In this document: positions 16,874 through 24,739 of the stretch, piece after piece
Position numbering within the stretch: position 1 is the first letter of the stretch
Layout of the letters: every line of letters begins with the position of its first letter
Assembly (NCBI GenBank): GCA_963733885.1
Contig: CAVTES010000005.1
Coordinates: 62,001 to 126,000 of the forward strand
Direction of reading: 5' to 3'
DNA: 64,000 nt
Source: JACVRW01 sp963733885
Lineage (GTDB): Bacteria; Actinomycetota; Thermoleophilia; Solirubrobacterales; Thermoleophilaceae
Position numbers and translations under genes: made by a program
The notes under the pieces: model-generated
What the model was told of the DNA's origin: nothing
The model's input: only the letters and a program-made list of their open reading frames with translations
Database searches by the model: none

Positions 16874-18041
16874 GATTCAACTGCCGCGGAGCACACGCTA
16901 CGACGCCGTCGTCATCGGCGCAGGCCTGATCGGCCTGGCGTGCGCTTGGCGTGCCGCGAAGCGCGGCCTGTCCGTGCTCGTGGTCGACCGGGCGGAGGAG
17001 CCCGCCGCCGGCTCCTCCGGCGTGGCGGCGGGGATGCTCGCCCCCGTCACGGAGGCCGACTTCGGCGAAGAGCGGCTCCTGCGCGTGAACCTCGCCGGGC
17101 TCGCGCGCTGGCCGGCTTTCGCCGCCGAGCTCGAGGAGCGCACCGGGCTGCCGACCGGATACCGCGAGAGCGGCGCCCTGGTTGTGGCGGCGGACCGCGA
17201 CGACGCCGAGGCGCTTCGCCGGCTGCACGACTTCCAGCGCGGCCTCGGGCTCGAGGTGGAGTGGCTCACGCCGGGCGCCTGCCGTCGGCTCGAGCCCGGC
17301 CTGTCGCCGCGCATCGCGGGCGGGATCGCCGCGCACGGCGACGCCCAGGCCGACCCGCGCGCCACCGCGCGGGCGCTTGCGTCCGCCGTCGACGAGCTTG
17401 CGCTGGGGCTTCGTGTCGAGGCGATTGAGCACCGCGACCGGCGCGTGACCGGCGTGCGCACAGACGCGGGCCTTATCGAATGCGACGCCGTGGTGGTGGC
17501 GGCCGGCGCCTGGAGCGCGGCGCTCGCCCCGGACGGGGAGGGGCCGCCGGTGCGGCCGGTGAAGGGCCAGATCCTCGAGCTGCGCGCACGCGCCGGCGTG
17601 GAGGAGCCGCTCACGCGGATCGTGCGCACGCCCCGCTGCTACCTCCTCGCGCGGGGCGACGGGCGTGTGGTGCTGGGCGCGACGATGGAGGAGCAGGGCT
17701 TCGATACGGCCGTGACGGCCGACGGCGTCTACCGCCTGCTGGAGGCGGCCTGGGAGGTGCTGCCCGAGGTGGGCGAGCTCGAATTGGTCGAGGCGCACGC
17801 CGGGCTGCGGCCGGGCACGCCGGATAACGGCGCCGTGGTCGGCGCGGGCGAGCTGGACGGGCTCGTGTGGGCGACGGGGCACTGGCGAAACGGCGTGCTG
17901 CTCGCGCCCATCACCGGCGACGCCGTGGCGGAGCTCCTGGCGGGCGGTTCGGTCCCGGACGAGATCGCGCCGCTGTCGCCGGCGCGCTTCGCGCCGGGCG
18001 CGGGTGGGCGCGCGTCGCGCTCGCGGGAGGTGCGCGCATGA
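16872..18041 (+). CDS. thiO: Glycine oxidase ThiO
   Basis: FAD-dependent oxidase of the DadA/ThiO family that makes dehydroglycine (iminoglycine) for thiazole synthesis in aerobes. The N-terminal Rossmann motif is YDAVVIGAGLIGLACAW; later come SSGVAAGMLAPVTE (family motif), VVVAAGAWSAAL, PVKGQILELRA and the C-terminal HWRNGVLLAPITGDAVAELL. About 389 residues from GTG 16872. The longer ATG at 16797 falls inside the riboswitch and is rejected. The stop overlaps the thiSG start (ATGA), so thiO and thiSG are translationally coupled under the TPP riboswitch. Confidence 0.93.
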   Translation: MIQLPRSTRYDAVVIGAGLIGLACAWRAAKRGLSVLVVDRAEEPAAGSSGVAAGMLAPVTEADFGEERLLRVNLAGLARWPAFAAELEERTGLPTGYRESGALVVAADRDDAEALRRLHDFQRGLGLEVEWLTPGACRRLEPGLSPRIAGGIAAHGDAQADPRATARALASAVDELALGLRVEAIEHRDRRVTGVRTDAGLIECDAVVVAAGAWSAALAPDGEGPPVRPVKGQILELRARAGVEEPLTRIVRTPRCYLLARGDGRVVLGATMEEQGFDTAVTADGVYRLLEAAWEVLPEVGELELVEAHAGLRPGTPDNGAVVGAGELDGLVWATGHWRNGVLLAPITGDAVAELLAGGSVPDEIAPLSPARFAPGAGGRASRSREVRA

Positions 18042-19033
18042 TCCGCGCCTTCGTGAACGGCGAGTACCGCGAGCTGTCCGACGGCGCGACCGTGGAGTCG
18101 CTCGTGGGCGAGATCGCTGAGTCGAGGCACGGCGTGGCCGTGGCGGTGGACGGCGAGGTGGTCCCGCGGGGCGAGTGGCCCGAGCGGGCGCTCCGCGACG
18201 GCGAGGAGGTCGAGGTCCTCCACGCCGTGCAGGGCGGCTCCCCCGAGGCGTTCGAGCTCGCCGGGCGCTCGTTCGAGTCGCGACTGGTGCTCGGGACGGG
18301 CGGCTTTCGCAACCTCGAGACGATGGCGGAGGCGGCCGCCGAGTCGGGCGCCGAGCTGGCCACCGTCGCGATGCGCCGCGTGGACCCCACGGCGCGCGGG
18401 TCGATCCTCGACGTGCTCGAGGACGCCGGCGTGGAGGTGCTGCCGAACACCGCCGGCTGCTTCACCGCGCGCGAGGCGGTCACCACCGCGCGGCTGGCGC
18501 GCGAGGCGCTCGGCACCGACTGGGTGAAGCTTGAGGTGATCGGCGACGACCGCACGCTGCTGCCCGACCCGGCCGAGCTGCTCGAGGCCGCCGAGACGCT
18601 GATCGCGGACGGCTTCGTCGTGCTGCCGTACACGAACGATGACCCCGTGCTGGCCCGCCGGCTGGAAGACGCCGGTTGCGCGGCGGTGATGCCGCTGGGC
18701 TCGCCGATCGGCAGCGGAATGGGGATCAACAACTCCTACAACCTGCGCCTGATCGTGGAGCAGGCCGGCGTGCCCGTGATCCTCGACGCCGGGGTGGGCA
18801 CGGCCTCGGATGCCGCGCTGGCGATGGAGGCGGGCTGCGACGCCGTGCTGCTCGCCAGCGCCATCTCGCGCGCCGCCGACCCGGTGGCGATGGCGCGCGC
18901 GATGCGCAAGGCGATCGAGGCCGGCTGGGAGGCGCGCGGCGCCGGGCGGATCCCGCGCCGGCTGTTCGCGCAGGCGTCGTCGCCCGAGGAGGGCCTCGCG
19001 GACCTGGAGCCGGACCCCGCGCCGCGCACGTGA
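18038..19033 (+). CDS. Fused sulfur carrier ThiS and thiazole synthase ThiG
   Basis: 331 residues from ATG 18038. Residues 1-66 are a complete ThiS ubiquitin-like domain (MIRAFVNGEYREL, ending EVEVLHAVQGG). The Gly-Gly normally lies at the free C-terminus and is thiocarboxylated. Here the chain runs on directly into ThiG: FELAGRSFESRLVLGTGGF, DWVKLEVIGDD, the catalytic-Lys region, LGSPIGSGMGINNSYNLRLI (phosphate binding) and LDAGVGTASDAALAMEAG. No stop or ribosome site lies between the halves. ThiG uses deoxyxylulose phosphate, dehydroglycine from ThiO and sulfur from ThiS. How the buried Gly-Gly would work, by cleavage or otherwise, is unknown. Confidence 0.9.
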   Translation: MIRAFVNGEYRELSDGATVESLVGEIAESRHGVAVAVDGEVVPRGEWPERALRDGEEVEVLHAVQGGSPEAFELAGRSFESRLVLGTGGFRNLETMAEAAAESGAELATVAMRRVDPTARGSILDVLEDAGVEVLPNTAGCFTAREAVTTARLAREALGTDWVKLEVIGDDRTLLPDPAELLEAAETLIADGFVVLPYTNDDPVLARRLEDAGCAAVMPLGSPIGSGMGINNSYNLRLIVEQAGVPVILDAGVGTASDAALAMEAGCDAVLLASAISRAADPVAMARAMRKAIEAGWEARGAGRIPRRLFAQASSPEEGLADLEPDPAPRT

Positions 19034-19518
19034 GCGTCGAGCTCGAGCTCGCTGAGCTCGACCAGCTGGCCGTGCGCTGGCGGTCGGGCTGGCAGGGCGG
19101 GGGCTTCGAGCCGTGCTGCACGCCCGACGTGTCCTACGAGGACCCCGTGGCGGTGGAGCCGCTGCGCGGCGTCGAGGCGCTCGACCGGCACGCCGTGGCG
19201 CTGCGATCGGCCTTCCCCGACCTGCGCGTGGAGGCCACCTCTCCGCCGCTCGGGCGCGGGGAGCACATGTGCGTGCCCTGGCGCGCGCTCGGAACTCATC
19301 GGGGCGACATCGGCGTCGTGCCCGCCACCGACCGCTTCGTGACCCTGCACGGCCTCCACTACCTGGAGCTCGTGGACGGCGGCGTCCGCCGCGCGCGCGG
19401 GTTCTTCGACCTCTACGACGCGGCCACGCAGCTCGGACTGCTCCCGGCCCGGGGAGGACTGGGCGAAACCGCGTTGCTGATGCTGCGCGGCTTCGGTCTC
19501 AGGCGCCGCCCCGAGTAG
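19030..19518 (+). CDS. SnoaL-like/NTF2-fold protein
   Basis: 162 residues from GTG 19030, overlapping the ThiSG stop by four bases. The sequence WQGGGFEPCCTPDVSYEDPV, ALDRHAVALRSAFPDLRVEA and FDLYDAATQLGLL is typical of SnoaL-like ester cyclase or steroid isomerase-like NTF2 folds. No catalytic residues can be assigned with certainty. Its position makes it the third gene of the riboswitch-controlled thi unit. A thiamine role is possible by association only; many such proteins have no known substrate. Confidence 0.65.
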   Translation: MSVELELAELDQLAVRWRSGWQGGGFEPCCTPDVSYEDPVAVEPLRGVEALDRHAVALRSAFPDLRVEATSPPLGRGEHMCVPWRALGTHRGDIGVVPATDRFVTLHGLHYLELVDGGVRRARGFFDLYDAATQLGLLPARGGLGETALLMLRGFGLRRRPE

Positions 19519-19533
19519 CGCGGGCGCTACTCG
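19512..19533. terminator. Bidirectional terminator hairpin between convergent genes
   Basis: A perfect 9-bp stem CGAGTAGCG / CGCTACTCG with loop CGGG. It contains the stop codons of both convergent genes (the NTF2-like gene and the cupredoxin gene). There is no T tract on either side, which is common in high-GC actinobacteria. Confidence 0.65.
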
Positions 19534-19949
19534 ACGACGACCGTCCCCTCCATGCCCGGGTGCACCGTGCAGACGTAGTCGAACATGCCGGCCTCGTCGA
19601 AGGTGTGCTCGAAGGTGTCGCCGGGGGCCATTCCGGCGGAGTCGCCGGAGCTGAAGCTGTCGGCGGTCACGTCGTGCGCGACCGTGTCGTTGTTCGTCCA
19701 GGTCACGGTGTCGCCGGTCGAGACGGTCACCTCGGCGGGCTTGAACGCGATCCCCTCCTCGGAGACCTCGGCGCCGCCGCCTCCGCCTCCGCCGCCGGCA
19801 CCGTCGTCACCGCCCCCGCCGCCGTCCGCGGGCTGCTCGGTGGTCTCGGCGCCGCCTCCGCCGCCGTCGTCGTCGTCGTCACCACCACAGCCTGCGACCA
19901 CGAGTCCAAGCGCCAAGCAGGCGAACAGCAGAGCGAGCCATCTAGTCAT
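19527..19949 (-). CDS. Cupredoxin-domain lipoprotein
   Basis: 140 residues. Signal peptide with lipobox LVVAGC (Cys21), then about 40 residues of Asp/Gly/Glu-rich linker, then a plastocyanin/azurin-type domain. The type I copper ligands are visible: His92 in VAHDV, Cys127, His130 and Met133 in DYVCTVHPGM. Predicted to be a membrane-anchored electron carrier or copper protein outside the cell. Its ATG at 19949 overlaps the end of argF by 8 bases, but a functional link to arginine is unlikely. Confidence 0.88.
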   Translation of the reverse strand: MTRWLALLFACLALGLVVAGCGGDDDDDGGGGGAETTEQPADGGGGGDDGAGGGGGGGGAEVSEEGIAFKPAEVTVSTGDTVTWTNNDTVAHDVTADSFSSGDSAGMAPGDTFEHTFDEAGMFDYVCTVHPGMEGTVVVE

Positions 19950-20832
19950 CTGATCCTCCTGGGTCTTGGGAGTCTGACAGCAGCAGCTCGAGTAGCGCCT
20001 TCTGGGCGTGCAGCCGGTTCTCGGCCTGGTCCCACACCGCCGAGCGCTCGCCGTACAGCACCCCCTCCGAGATCTCCTCGCCGGGATGCGCGGGCAGGCA
20101 GTGGAGGGCCACGGCGTCCTCGCGCGCCTTCGCGAGCAGCGCCTCGTCGAGCCGGAACGGAGCGAGCAGCTCGCGCTTGCGCTCCGCCTCGTGCTCGTCG
20201 CCCATGCTGATCCACACGTCGGTGTATACGGCGTGCGCGCCGCCGACCGCCTCGTCCACGGACACGGAGTCGAGCTCGGGCAGGCTCAGCTCGTCCGGGG
20301 TCGCAAGGGCCAGCTCGACCCCCGCCAGCCGCGACGCGATCGACAGCGAGCGCGCCATGTTGTTCCCGTCGCCGACGTACGCGAGCTTCAGCCCCTCGAG
20401 CCGCCCGAACCGTTCGCGGAGCGTCATCAGGTCGGCAAGCGCCTGGCACGGGTGGTGCTCGTGAGTGAGCATGTTGATGACCGGGATACGCGAATGCCGG
20501 GCCAGCTGTTCGACCGCATCGTGCGGGCCGGTGCGGATTCCGATCGCGTGCACCATGCGCGACAGCACGAGCGCGGTGTCGCGCGGCGACTCGCCTCGGG
20601 CCAGCTGCAGCTCGCCCTCGCGCAGGATCAGCGGGTGGCCCCCGAGCTCGTATACCCCGGTCTCGAACGACACGCGCGTCCGGGTGGACGGCTTGTCGAA
20701 CACGAGCGCAACGCTCCTGCCTTCGAGCGCGCGCGAGCCGAGCCGGTCGGTCTTGAGCTCGAGCGCCCGCTCGAGCAGTCCGCCGAGCTCGGGGCCCGTA
20801 AGCTCGTCGCCTGTCAGGAAGTGCCGTGCCAA
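19942..20832 (-). CDS. argF: Ornithine carbamoyltransferase
   Basis: 296 residues. It makes citrulline from ornithine and carbamoyl phosphate in arginine synthesis. The carbamoyl phosphate motif STRTR is at residues 49-53, followed by the HPCQALADL motif in a HEHHPCQALADLMTL context, and the C-terminal ornithine-side HCLPAHPGEEI. The start appears to be TTG at 20832, preceded by GAGG. It is divergent and back-to-back with the endonuclease/phosphatase gene, whose ATG shares base 20832. Length is slightly short of the usual 305-330 but no motif is missing. Confidence 0.93.
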   Translation of the reverse strand: MARHFLTGDELTGPELGGLLERALELKTDRLGSRALEGRSVALVFDKPSTRTRVSFETGVYELGGHPLILREGELQLARGESPRDTALVLSRMVHAIGIRTGPHDAVEQLARHSRIPVINMLTHEHHPCQALADLMTLRERFGRLEGLKLAYVGDGNNMARSLSIASRLAGVELALATPDELSLPELDSVSVDEAVGGAHAVYTDVWISMGDEHEAERKRELLAPFRLDEALLAKAREDAVALHCLPAHPGEEISEGVLYGERSAVWDQAENRLHAQKALLELLLSDSQDPGGSDD

Positions 20833-21644
20833 TGCGAGTCCTCAGCTGGAACCTCTACCACGGACGTGACTTCCCACCCGATCCCGCCCTCTTCACCCTG
20901 CGCTCGCGTCTGCTGCGGAGGACCGAGCGGAACGCGACTCACGTCCAGGTCAACCGCCCGCTCCTGGAGGAGTTCATCCGCGTGCTCGACGGGTTGGCGT
21001 GGGACGTGGCGCTGCTGCAGGAGGCCCCGCCACGATGGTTCGGCGAGCTCCTACGCCGCACCGTCTCCGTGGGCGTGCGCGCGCTCACCTCGCGCAACGT
21101 CTGCTCGCCCGTACAGGGCGTGCTCGCCGACTGGAACCCCGACCTCATCGCGGCCTGGGAGGGAGGCTCCAACCAGATCCTCCTGCGCCCGCCCGGCCGG
21201 ATCCTGGAACACCGCTTGCTGACCGTTGCGCGCCGGCCCGAGCGCCGGCGCATTCACTGGGCGCGCGTCGAGCTTGCCGACGGCCGAACGCTGTGCGTGG
21301 CCAACCTGCACGCGTCGGCGGGGCGGCCCGCCCAGGCGGCAGCGGAGGTGGTGGCCGCCGCAGGAGCCGCGGTGGAGTGGTCGGGCCCCGCGCCGCTCGT
21401 CTTCGGCGGTGATTTCAACCTGCGCCCCCAAGCGCAGCCCGAGCCCTTCGCGCTCCTGAAGCAGCGCTTCGGACTGGGTGAGCCGACTGCTCCGGACGCG
21501 ATCGACCACGTGCTGGTGCGAGGCCTCCAGATCGCCGAGCCGGCCCGCCGGCTCCCGCCCGAGCGGCGCGAGCTGCCCGCGCCCGACGGGCGACGCCTGC
21601 GCCTATCGGACCACCGGCTCATCGCTGTGAAATTCGTGAGATAG
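20832..21644 (+). CDS. Endonuclease/exonuclease/phosphatase family protein
   Basis: 270 residues from ATG 20832. It has the DNase I/sphingomyelinase-like fold: start MRVLSWNLYHGRD (Asn), DVALLQEAPPRW (metal-binding Glu), LCVANLHASAGRP (His), PLVFGGDFNLRP (Asp-x-Asn) and the C-terminal RLRLSDHRLIAVKF (catalytic Asp-His). All catalytic positions of the family are present, so it is probably an active metal-dependent phosphodiesterase or phosphatase. No signal peptide is seen. The target (DNA, lipid or nucleotide) is not predictable. Confidence 0.85.
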   Translation: MRVLSWNLYHGRDFPPDPALFTLRSRLLRRTERNATHVQVNRPLLEEFIRVLDGLAWDVALLQEAPPRWFGELLRRTVSVGVRALTSRNVCSPVQGVLADWNPDLIAAWEGGSNQILLRPPGRILEHRLLTVARRPERRRIHWARVELADGRTLCVANLHASAGRPAQAAAEVVAAAGAAVEWSGPAPLVFGGDFNLRPQAQPEPFALLKQRFGLGEPTAPDAIDHVLVRGLQIAEPARRLPPERRELPAPDGRRLRLSDHRLIAVKFVR

Positions 21645-21679
21645 TCCCGCACGTCAGCGGGTCGAACGAGGGAGCGGTG

Positions 21680-22486
21680 ATGGCGGAAAGTGGTGGCGGC
21701 AGGAAATCCGGGTCGAGGTCGGCCGCGCGGTCGAGGTCGTCGACGCGAAGCTCGGCCTCCACGCGCTCCTCCTCGTCACGGAGCGCCGCCTCACGCAAGG
21801 CGGCGGCCAAGAAGGGCGGCCAGGCCCGCGGCCGCCAGCAGAAGGCGGCCTCCGGCACCGCGAAGACGGCCGGCCGCGGCGCGCGCCGCGCCGGCGTCGA
21901 GGCCAAGACGGTCGCCGAGTTCCGCGAGGCGCTCCGCAAGAACCTGATTAAGCCGATGGAGATGGTCATGATCTCGCGCGACCGGATCGAGGAGGTCCTC
22001 GGCGAGGCAGTCGACCGTGGCCACGTCACGGCGCGCGACGCCCAGCGGATCACCTCGGGTCTCGTCAAGCGCGGCCAGGGCCAGACGAGGGACGTGCTCA
22101 AGGACCTCGAGAACCTGCTGGAGCGTGGCCGCGGGGAGGTCCGCGGGCGGACCGCAGGGGCACGCAAGGCCGCGACCGGCGCCGCCACGAAGGCACGCAA
22201 GGATGCGAGCGGCGCCGCCGGGCGGGCGCGCAAGGAGGCCTCCGGCGCACGCGGGCGCGCGGCCCGCACGGCCTCGCCGGCGCTCGCGCAGGTCGACCGG
22301 GTGCGGCGCGGAGCGGGCGTGGGCCCGAACTTCCCGATCCTGGAGTACGACGAGCTGAACGCGACTCAGATCCAAAGCCGCCTGAAGGACCTCACCCCCG
22401 CCGAGCTCCGCAAGGTTCGCGACTACGAGACGCGCAACTCGAACCGCAAGACCATCCTGAAGGCGATCGAGTCGAAGCTGGGTTAG
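21680..22486 (+). CDS. Basic Ala/Ser/Arg-rich protein, histone- or phasin-like
   Basis: 268 residues from ATG 21680, preceded by GGGAGCG. The first 75 residues are Ser/Arg/Ala/Lys repeats. The middle (TVAEFREALRKNLIKPMEMV and ISRDRIEEVLGEAVDRGHV) is helical and resembles phasin/PHA regulator-type helices. A second Ala/Lys/Arg repeat block (KAATGAATKARKDASGAAGR) follows, then a conserved C-terminus YDELNATQIQSRLKDLTPAE plus LRKVRDYE and KAIESKL. Such tails occur in actinobacterial nucleoid or granule proteins. It probably binds DNA or PHA granules. Not an established family by name here. Confidence 0.65.
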   Translation: MAESGGGRKSGSRSAARSRSSTRSSASTRSSSSRSAASRKAAAKKGGQARGRQQKAASGTAKTAGRGARRAGVEAKTVAEFREALRKNLIKPMEMVMISRDRIEEVLGEAVDRGHVTARDAQRITSGLVKRGQGQTRDVLKDLENLLERGRGEVRGRTAGARKAATGAATKARKDASGAAGRARKEASGARGRAARTASPALAQVDRVRRGAGVGPNFPILEYDELNATQIQSRLKDLTPAELRKVRDYETRNSNRKTILKAIESKLG

Positions 22487-22511
22487 GGCGCACCGCTAGC
22501 CTCGATCCCGT

Positions 22512-23873
22512 ATGAGCGGGACCGAGGCACAGGCCGCGCGTCCGCGCCGCGGCGACGAGATCGAGCTGACCATCGACCGGCTCGCCCACGGCGGCGCCGG
22601 CGTCGCGCGCACCGACGGGTACGTCGTGTTCGTCCGCGGCGCAGTGCCGGGGGACCGCGTCCGCGCGCGCGTAGGCAAGTCGAAGCGCTCGTTCGCCGAG
22701 GCGGACGCCATCGAGCTGCTCGAGCCCTCCCCCGACCGGGTGGAGCCCGTGGCCCCGCACCCCGGCGCCCCCTGGCAGGTGCTGCCCTACGAGCTCCAGC
22801 TGCGCGAGAAGGAGGACCAGGTGCGCGACGCCCTGGCCCGCATCGGGCGCTTCGAGGACCCGCCGGTCGAGCCGATCGTGCCGGCGGTCGAGCCCCTGCG
22901 CTACCGCAACAAGCTCGAGTACTCGTTCGGCGAGGACGACGACGGTGAGCTCGTGCTCGGGTTCCACCGTCCCGGTCGCTTCGACGTCATCGACGACGTC
23001 TCCCTCGACATCCTCGCCTCGGAGCGCGTGGACGAGCTGCGCGAGGCGGTCAAGGCCTGGTGCCGCACGGAGGGTCTCTCGACATGGGACCGTCGCGCCC
23101 AGCAGGGCGTGCTTCGGAACCTCGTGGTCCGCGAGGGCCGCCGCACGGGCGGGCTCCAGGCGCGACTGGTCACGAGCCCCGCTTCGAGCTTCCGGGTGGA
23201 CGAGCTGGCCGCCGCGACCCCGGCCGACAGCTTCCTCTGGACTCGCGCCGCGGGAGTCGCGGAGACCACCCGCGAGGGCGAGACTCGGGTGGTGAAAGGG
23301 ACCGCCCATCTCGAGGAGGAGCTGGCCGGCTTGCGCTTCCGCATCTCCCCGGACGCCTTCTTCCAGACGAACACGGAGATGGCGGAGCGCCTCTACGGCG
23401 GGGCAGCCGAGCTGGCCGGGCTGACCGGACGCGAGCGCGTGCTCGACCTCTTCTGCGGCATCGGCACGATCGCGCTGGTGCTGGCACTCGACGCCGGCGA
23501 GGTGTGGGGCGTCGAGATCGTCGAGGAGGCCGTGGCGGACGCGATCGAGAACGCGCGCCTGAACGGCGTGGACAACGCGAGCTTCTTCGCGGGCGACGTC
23601 CGGCTTGCGATGCGGCCGCTGCTCGAGCGCTCTGGCCGGCCGGACGTGGTGGTGGTGGACCCGCCCCGCGCCGGGCTGTCCCAGAAGGTCGTGCGCCGCG
23701 TGCTCGAGGCCGACGCCGACAGGATCGTCTATGTGTCGTGCAACCCGACCACGCTCGCGCCGAACGCGCGCCAGATGGCCGACGCCGGCTATGCGCTGAG
23801 GACAGTGCGGCCGGTCGACATGTTCCCCCAGACGCCGCACATCGAGAGTGTGGCGCTGTTCGAACGGGTCTAG
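22512..23873 (+). CDS. TrmA/RlmD-family class I SAM-dependent RNA m5U methyltransferase
   Basis: 453 residues. An N-terminal TRAM domain (GDEIELTIDRLAHGGAGVAR and FVRGAVPGDRVRARV) is followed by the central RumA domain with FQTNTEMAERLYGGAAELAG and the SAM-binding VLDLFCGIGTIALVLALDAG. Motif IV is DVVVVDPPRAGLSQKVV, and the catalytic Cys is in RIVYVSCNPTTLAPNARQM. The last part, VDMFPQTPHIESVALF, with its Glu is as expected. The Fe-S cluster cysteines of RlmD (pattern CGGC) are replaced: the region reads HPGAPWQVLPYELQLREKE. Acts on rRNA or tRNA uridines; which site is unknown. Confidence 0.88.
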   Translation: MSGTEAQAARPRRGDEIELTIDRLAHGGAGVARTDGYVVFVRGAVPGDRVRARVGKSKRSFAEADAIELLEPSPDRVEPVAPHPGAPWQVLPYELQLREKEDQVRDALARIGRFEDPPVEPIVPAVEPLRYRNKLEYSFGEDDDGELVLGFHRPGRFDVIDDVSLDILASERVDELREAVKAWCRTEGLSTWDRRAQQGVLRNLVVREGRRTGGLQARLVTSPASSFRVDELAAATPADSFLWTRAAGVAETTREGETRVVKGTAHLEEELAGLRFRISPDAFFQTNTEMAERLYGGAAELAGLTGRERVLDLFCGIGTIALVLALDAGEVWGVEIVEEAVADAIENARLNGVDNASFFAGDVRLAMRPLLERSGRPDVVVVDPPRAGLSQKVVRRVLEADADRIVYVSCNPTTLAPNARQMADAGYALRTVRPVDMFPQTPHIESVALFERV

Positions 23874-23906
23874 CTTCGCCGGCCCTCTGCTAGTACACGC
23901 TCCCGT

Positions 23907-24038
23907 AAGTTCGGCCGGTTTCGGCGGCGTCTGGACGCGCCTGGCTGCGTCCGGCGGACTCGCCGATGCTCTGGCATCGACTCCGTCCACCGGACTTGCC
24001 AGCCACGCCCAGCCACTCGCCGATTCCCGGCCGAACTT
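23907..24038. repeat. 132-bp imperfect palindrome (extragenic hairpin element)
   Basis: The outer ends AAGTTCGGCCGG (23907-23918) and CCGGCCGAACTT (24027-24038) are exact inverted copies. At the centre is a perfect hairpin CGATGC-TCTG-GCATCG (23964-23979). The arms between them pair at most positions with small offsets. It fills the gap between the convergent RNA methyltransferase and stress-protein genes (23874-24104), so it could act as a terminator for both; its size is much larger than needed. Confidence 0.7.
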
Positions 24039-24104
24039 CCGGTCGCGTGTGCCAGGCGTCGCGTTTCGATCATCGTTTCGAGTTTTCGCTCAGCGGCGAC
24101 CGTC

Positions 24105-24617
24105 TCAGGCGGCCTGCGCTCGCTGCTCGAGCACTGCCCGGGCGTCGCTTGGGGCCACGTCCGCGCCGTCGACGAGCACGACCGCATGCCCGTCATGGAG
24201 GTCCTTTAGGGTGCGGTCGACGGCGTCGTTGTCGAGCGCTGCCCGCCGGAGGAGCTGGCGGACTCCGCGGTGACCGGTGACTCGGGAGCGCGCCGCGTCG
24301 TCTCCGAATGTGAGGATCACGATGCGCTCGGCGTCGGCAAATGAGCCCTCACGCCGGTCGGGATCGCCGGTGAGGCTGCCGGTGGCGAAGCTGCCGATAC
24401 GCAGATGGCGCTGGTGCACCTGGCCCGCATAGGTCCCCACCGGCGCGTCGGGTCCCACCGGCCCGGCGAAGCCGCCGCTCGCTTCGCGGCGGGCGTCGCG
24501 CAGCGGCCGGCTCCTCAGCAGCCGGATGTGGCGTGGCGGCACGCCCGCCGCCCGCAGCGTTTCGACGGCCTGGCGGGCCCCTTCCTCGCTCGGATATGTC
24601 TTGCTCAGTGCGGCCAT
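24105..24617 (-). CDS. General-stress-protein 17M-like (YflT-type) domain protein
   Basis: 170 residues from ATG 24617, which has AGGAG at 9-bp spacing; a second ATG at 24626 is too close to it. The N-terminus MAALSKTYPSEEGARQAVET and VPPRHIRLLRSRPLRD is the heat-induced stress protein domain (beta-alpha-beta ferredoxin-like) used by YflT/GSP17M proteins. The C-terminal part (FADAERIVILTFGDDAARSR and LLRRAALDNDAVDRTLKDLH) is an acidic/polar domain without known motif. Divergent from the large SARP-type regulator starting at 24740. Presumed stress protein; no biochemical role known. Confidence 0.65.
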   Translation of the reverse strand: MAALSKTYPSEEGARQAVETLRAAGVPPRHIRLLRSRPLRDARREASGGFAGPVGPDAPVGTYAGQVHQRHLRIGSFATGSLTGDPDRREGSFADAERIVILTFGDDAARSRVTGHRGVRQLLRRAALDNDAVDRTLKDLHDGHAVVLVDGADVAPSDARAVLEQRAQAA

Positions 24618-24739
24618 GAGGCTCATCTCCTGTTTTCGGAATGTTCGCTTCCTTGGAGGATGGGGCGGAGCGGTTGCGCGGCCCTTGCGGCGCGGTGACA
24701 GTGGTTGCCGGCGAGACGCGGGAGCGGGAACCTTTTGGG

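Noticed and set aside
23874..24104. Possible small gene between the methyltransferase and the stress protein
   Set aside because: The sequence is a palindrome; frames on both strands are short or shadow-like.
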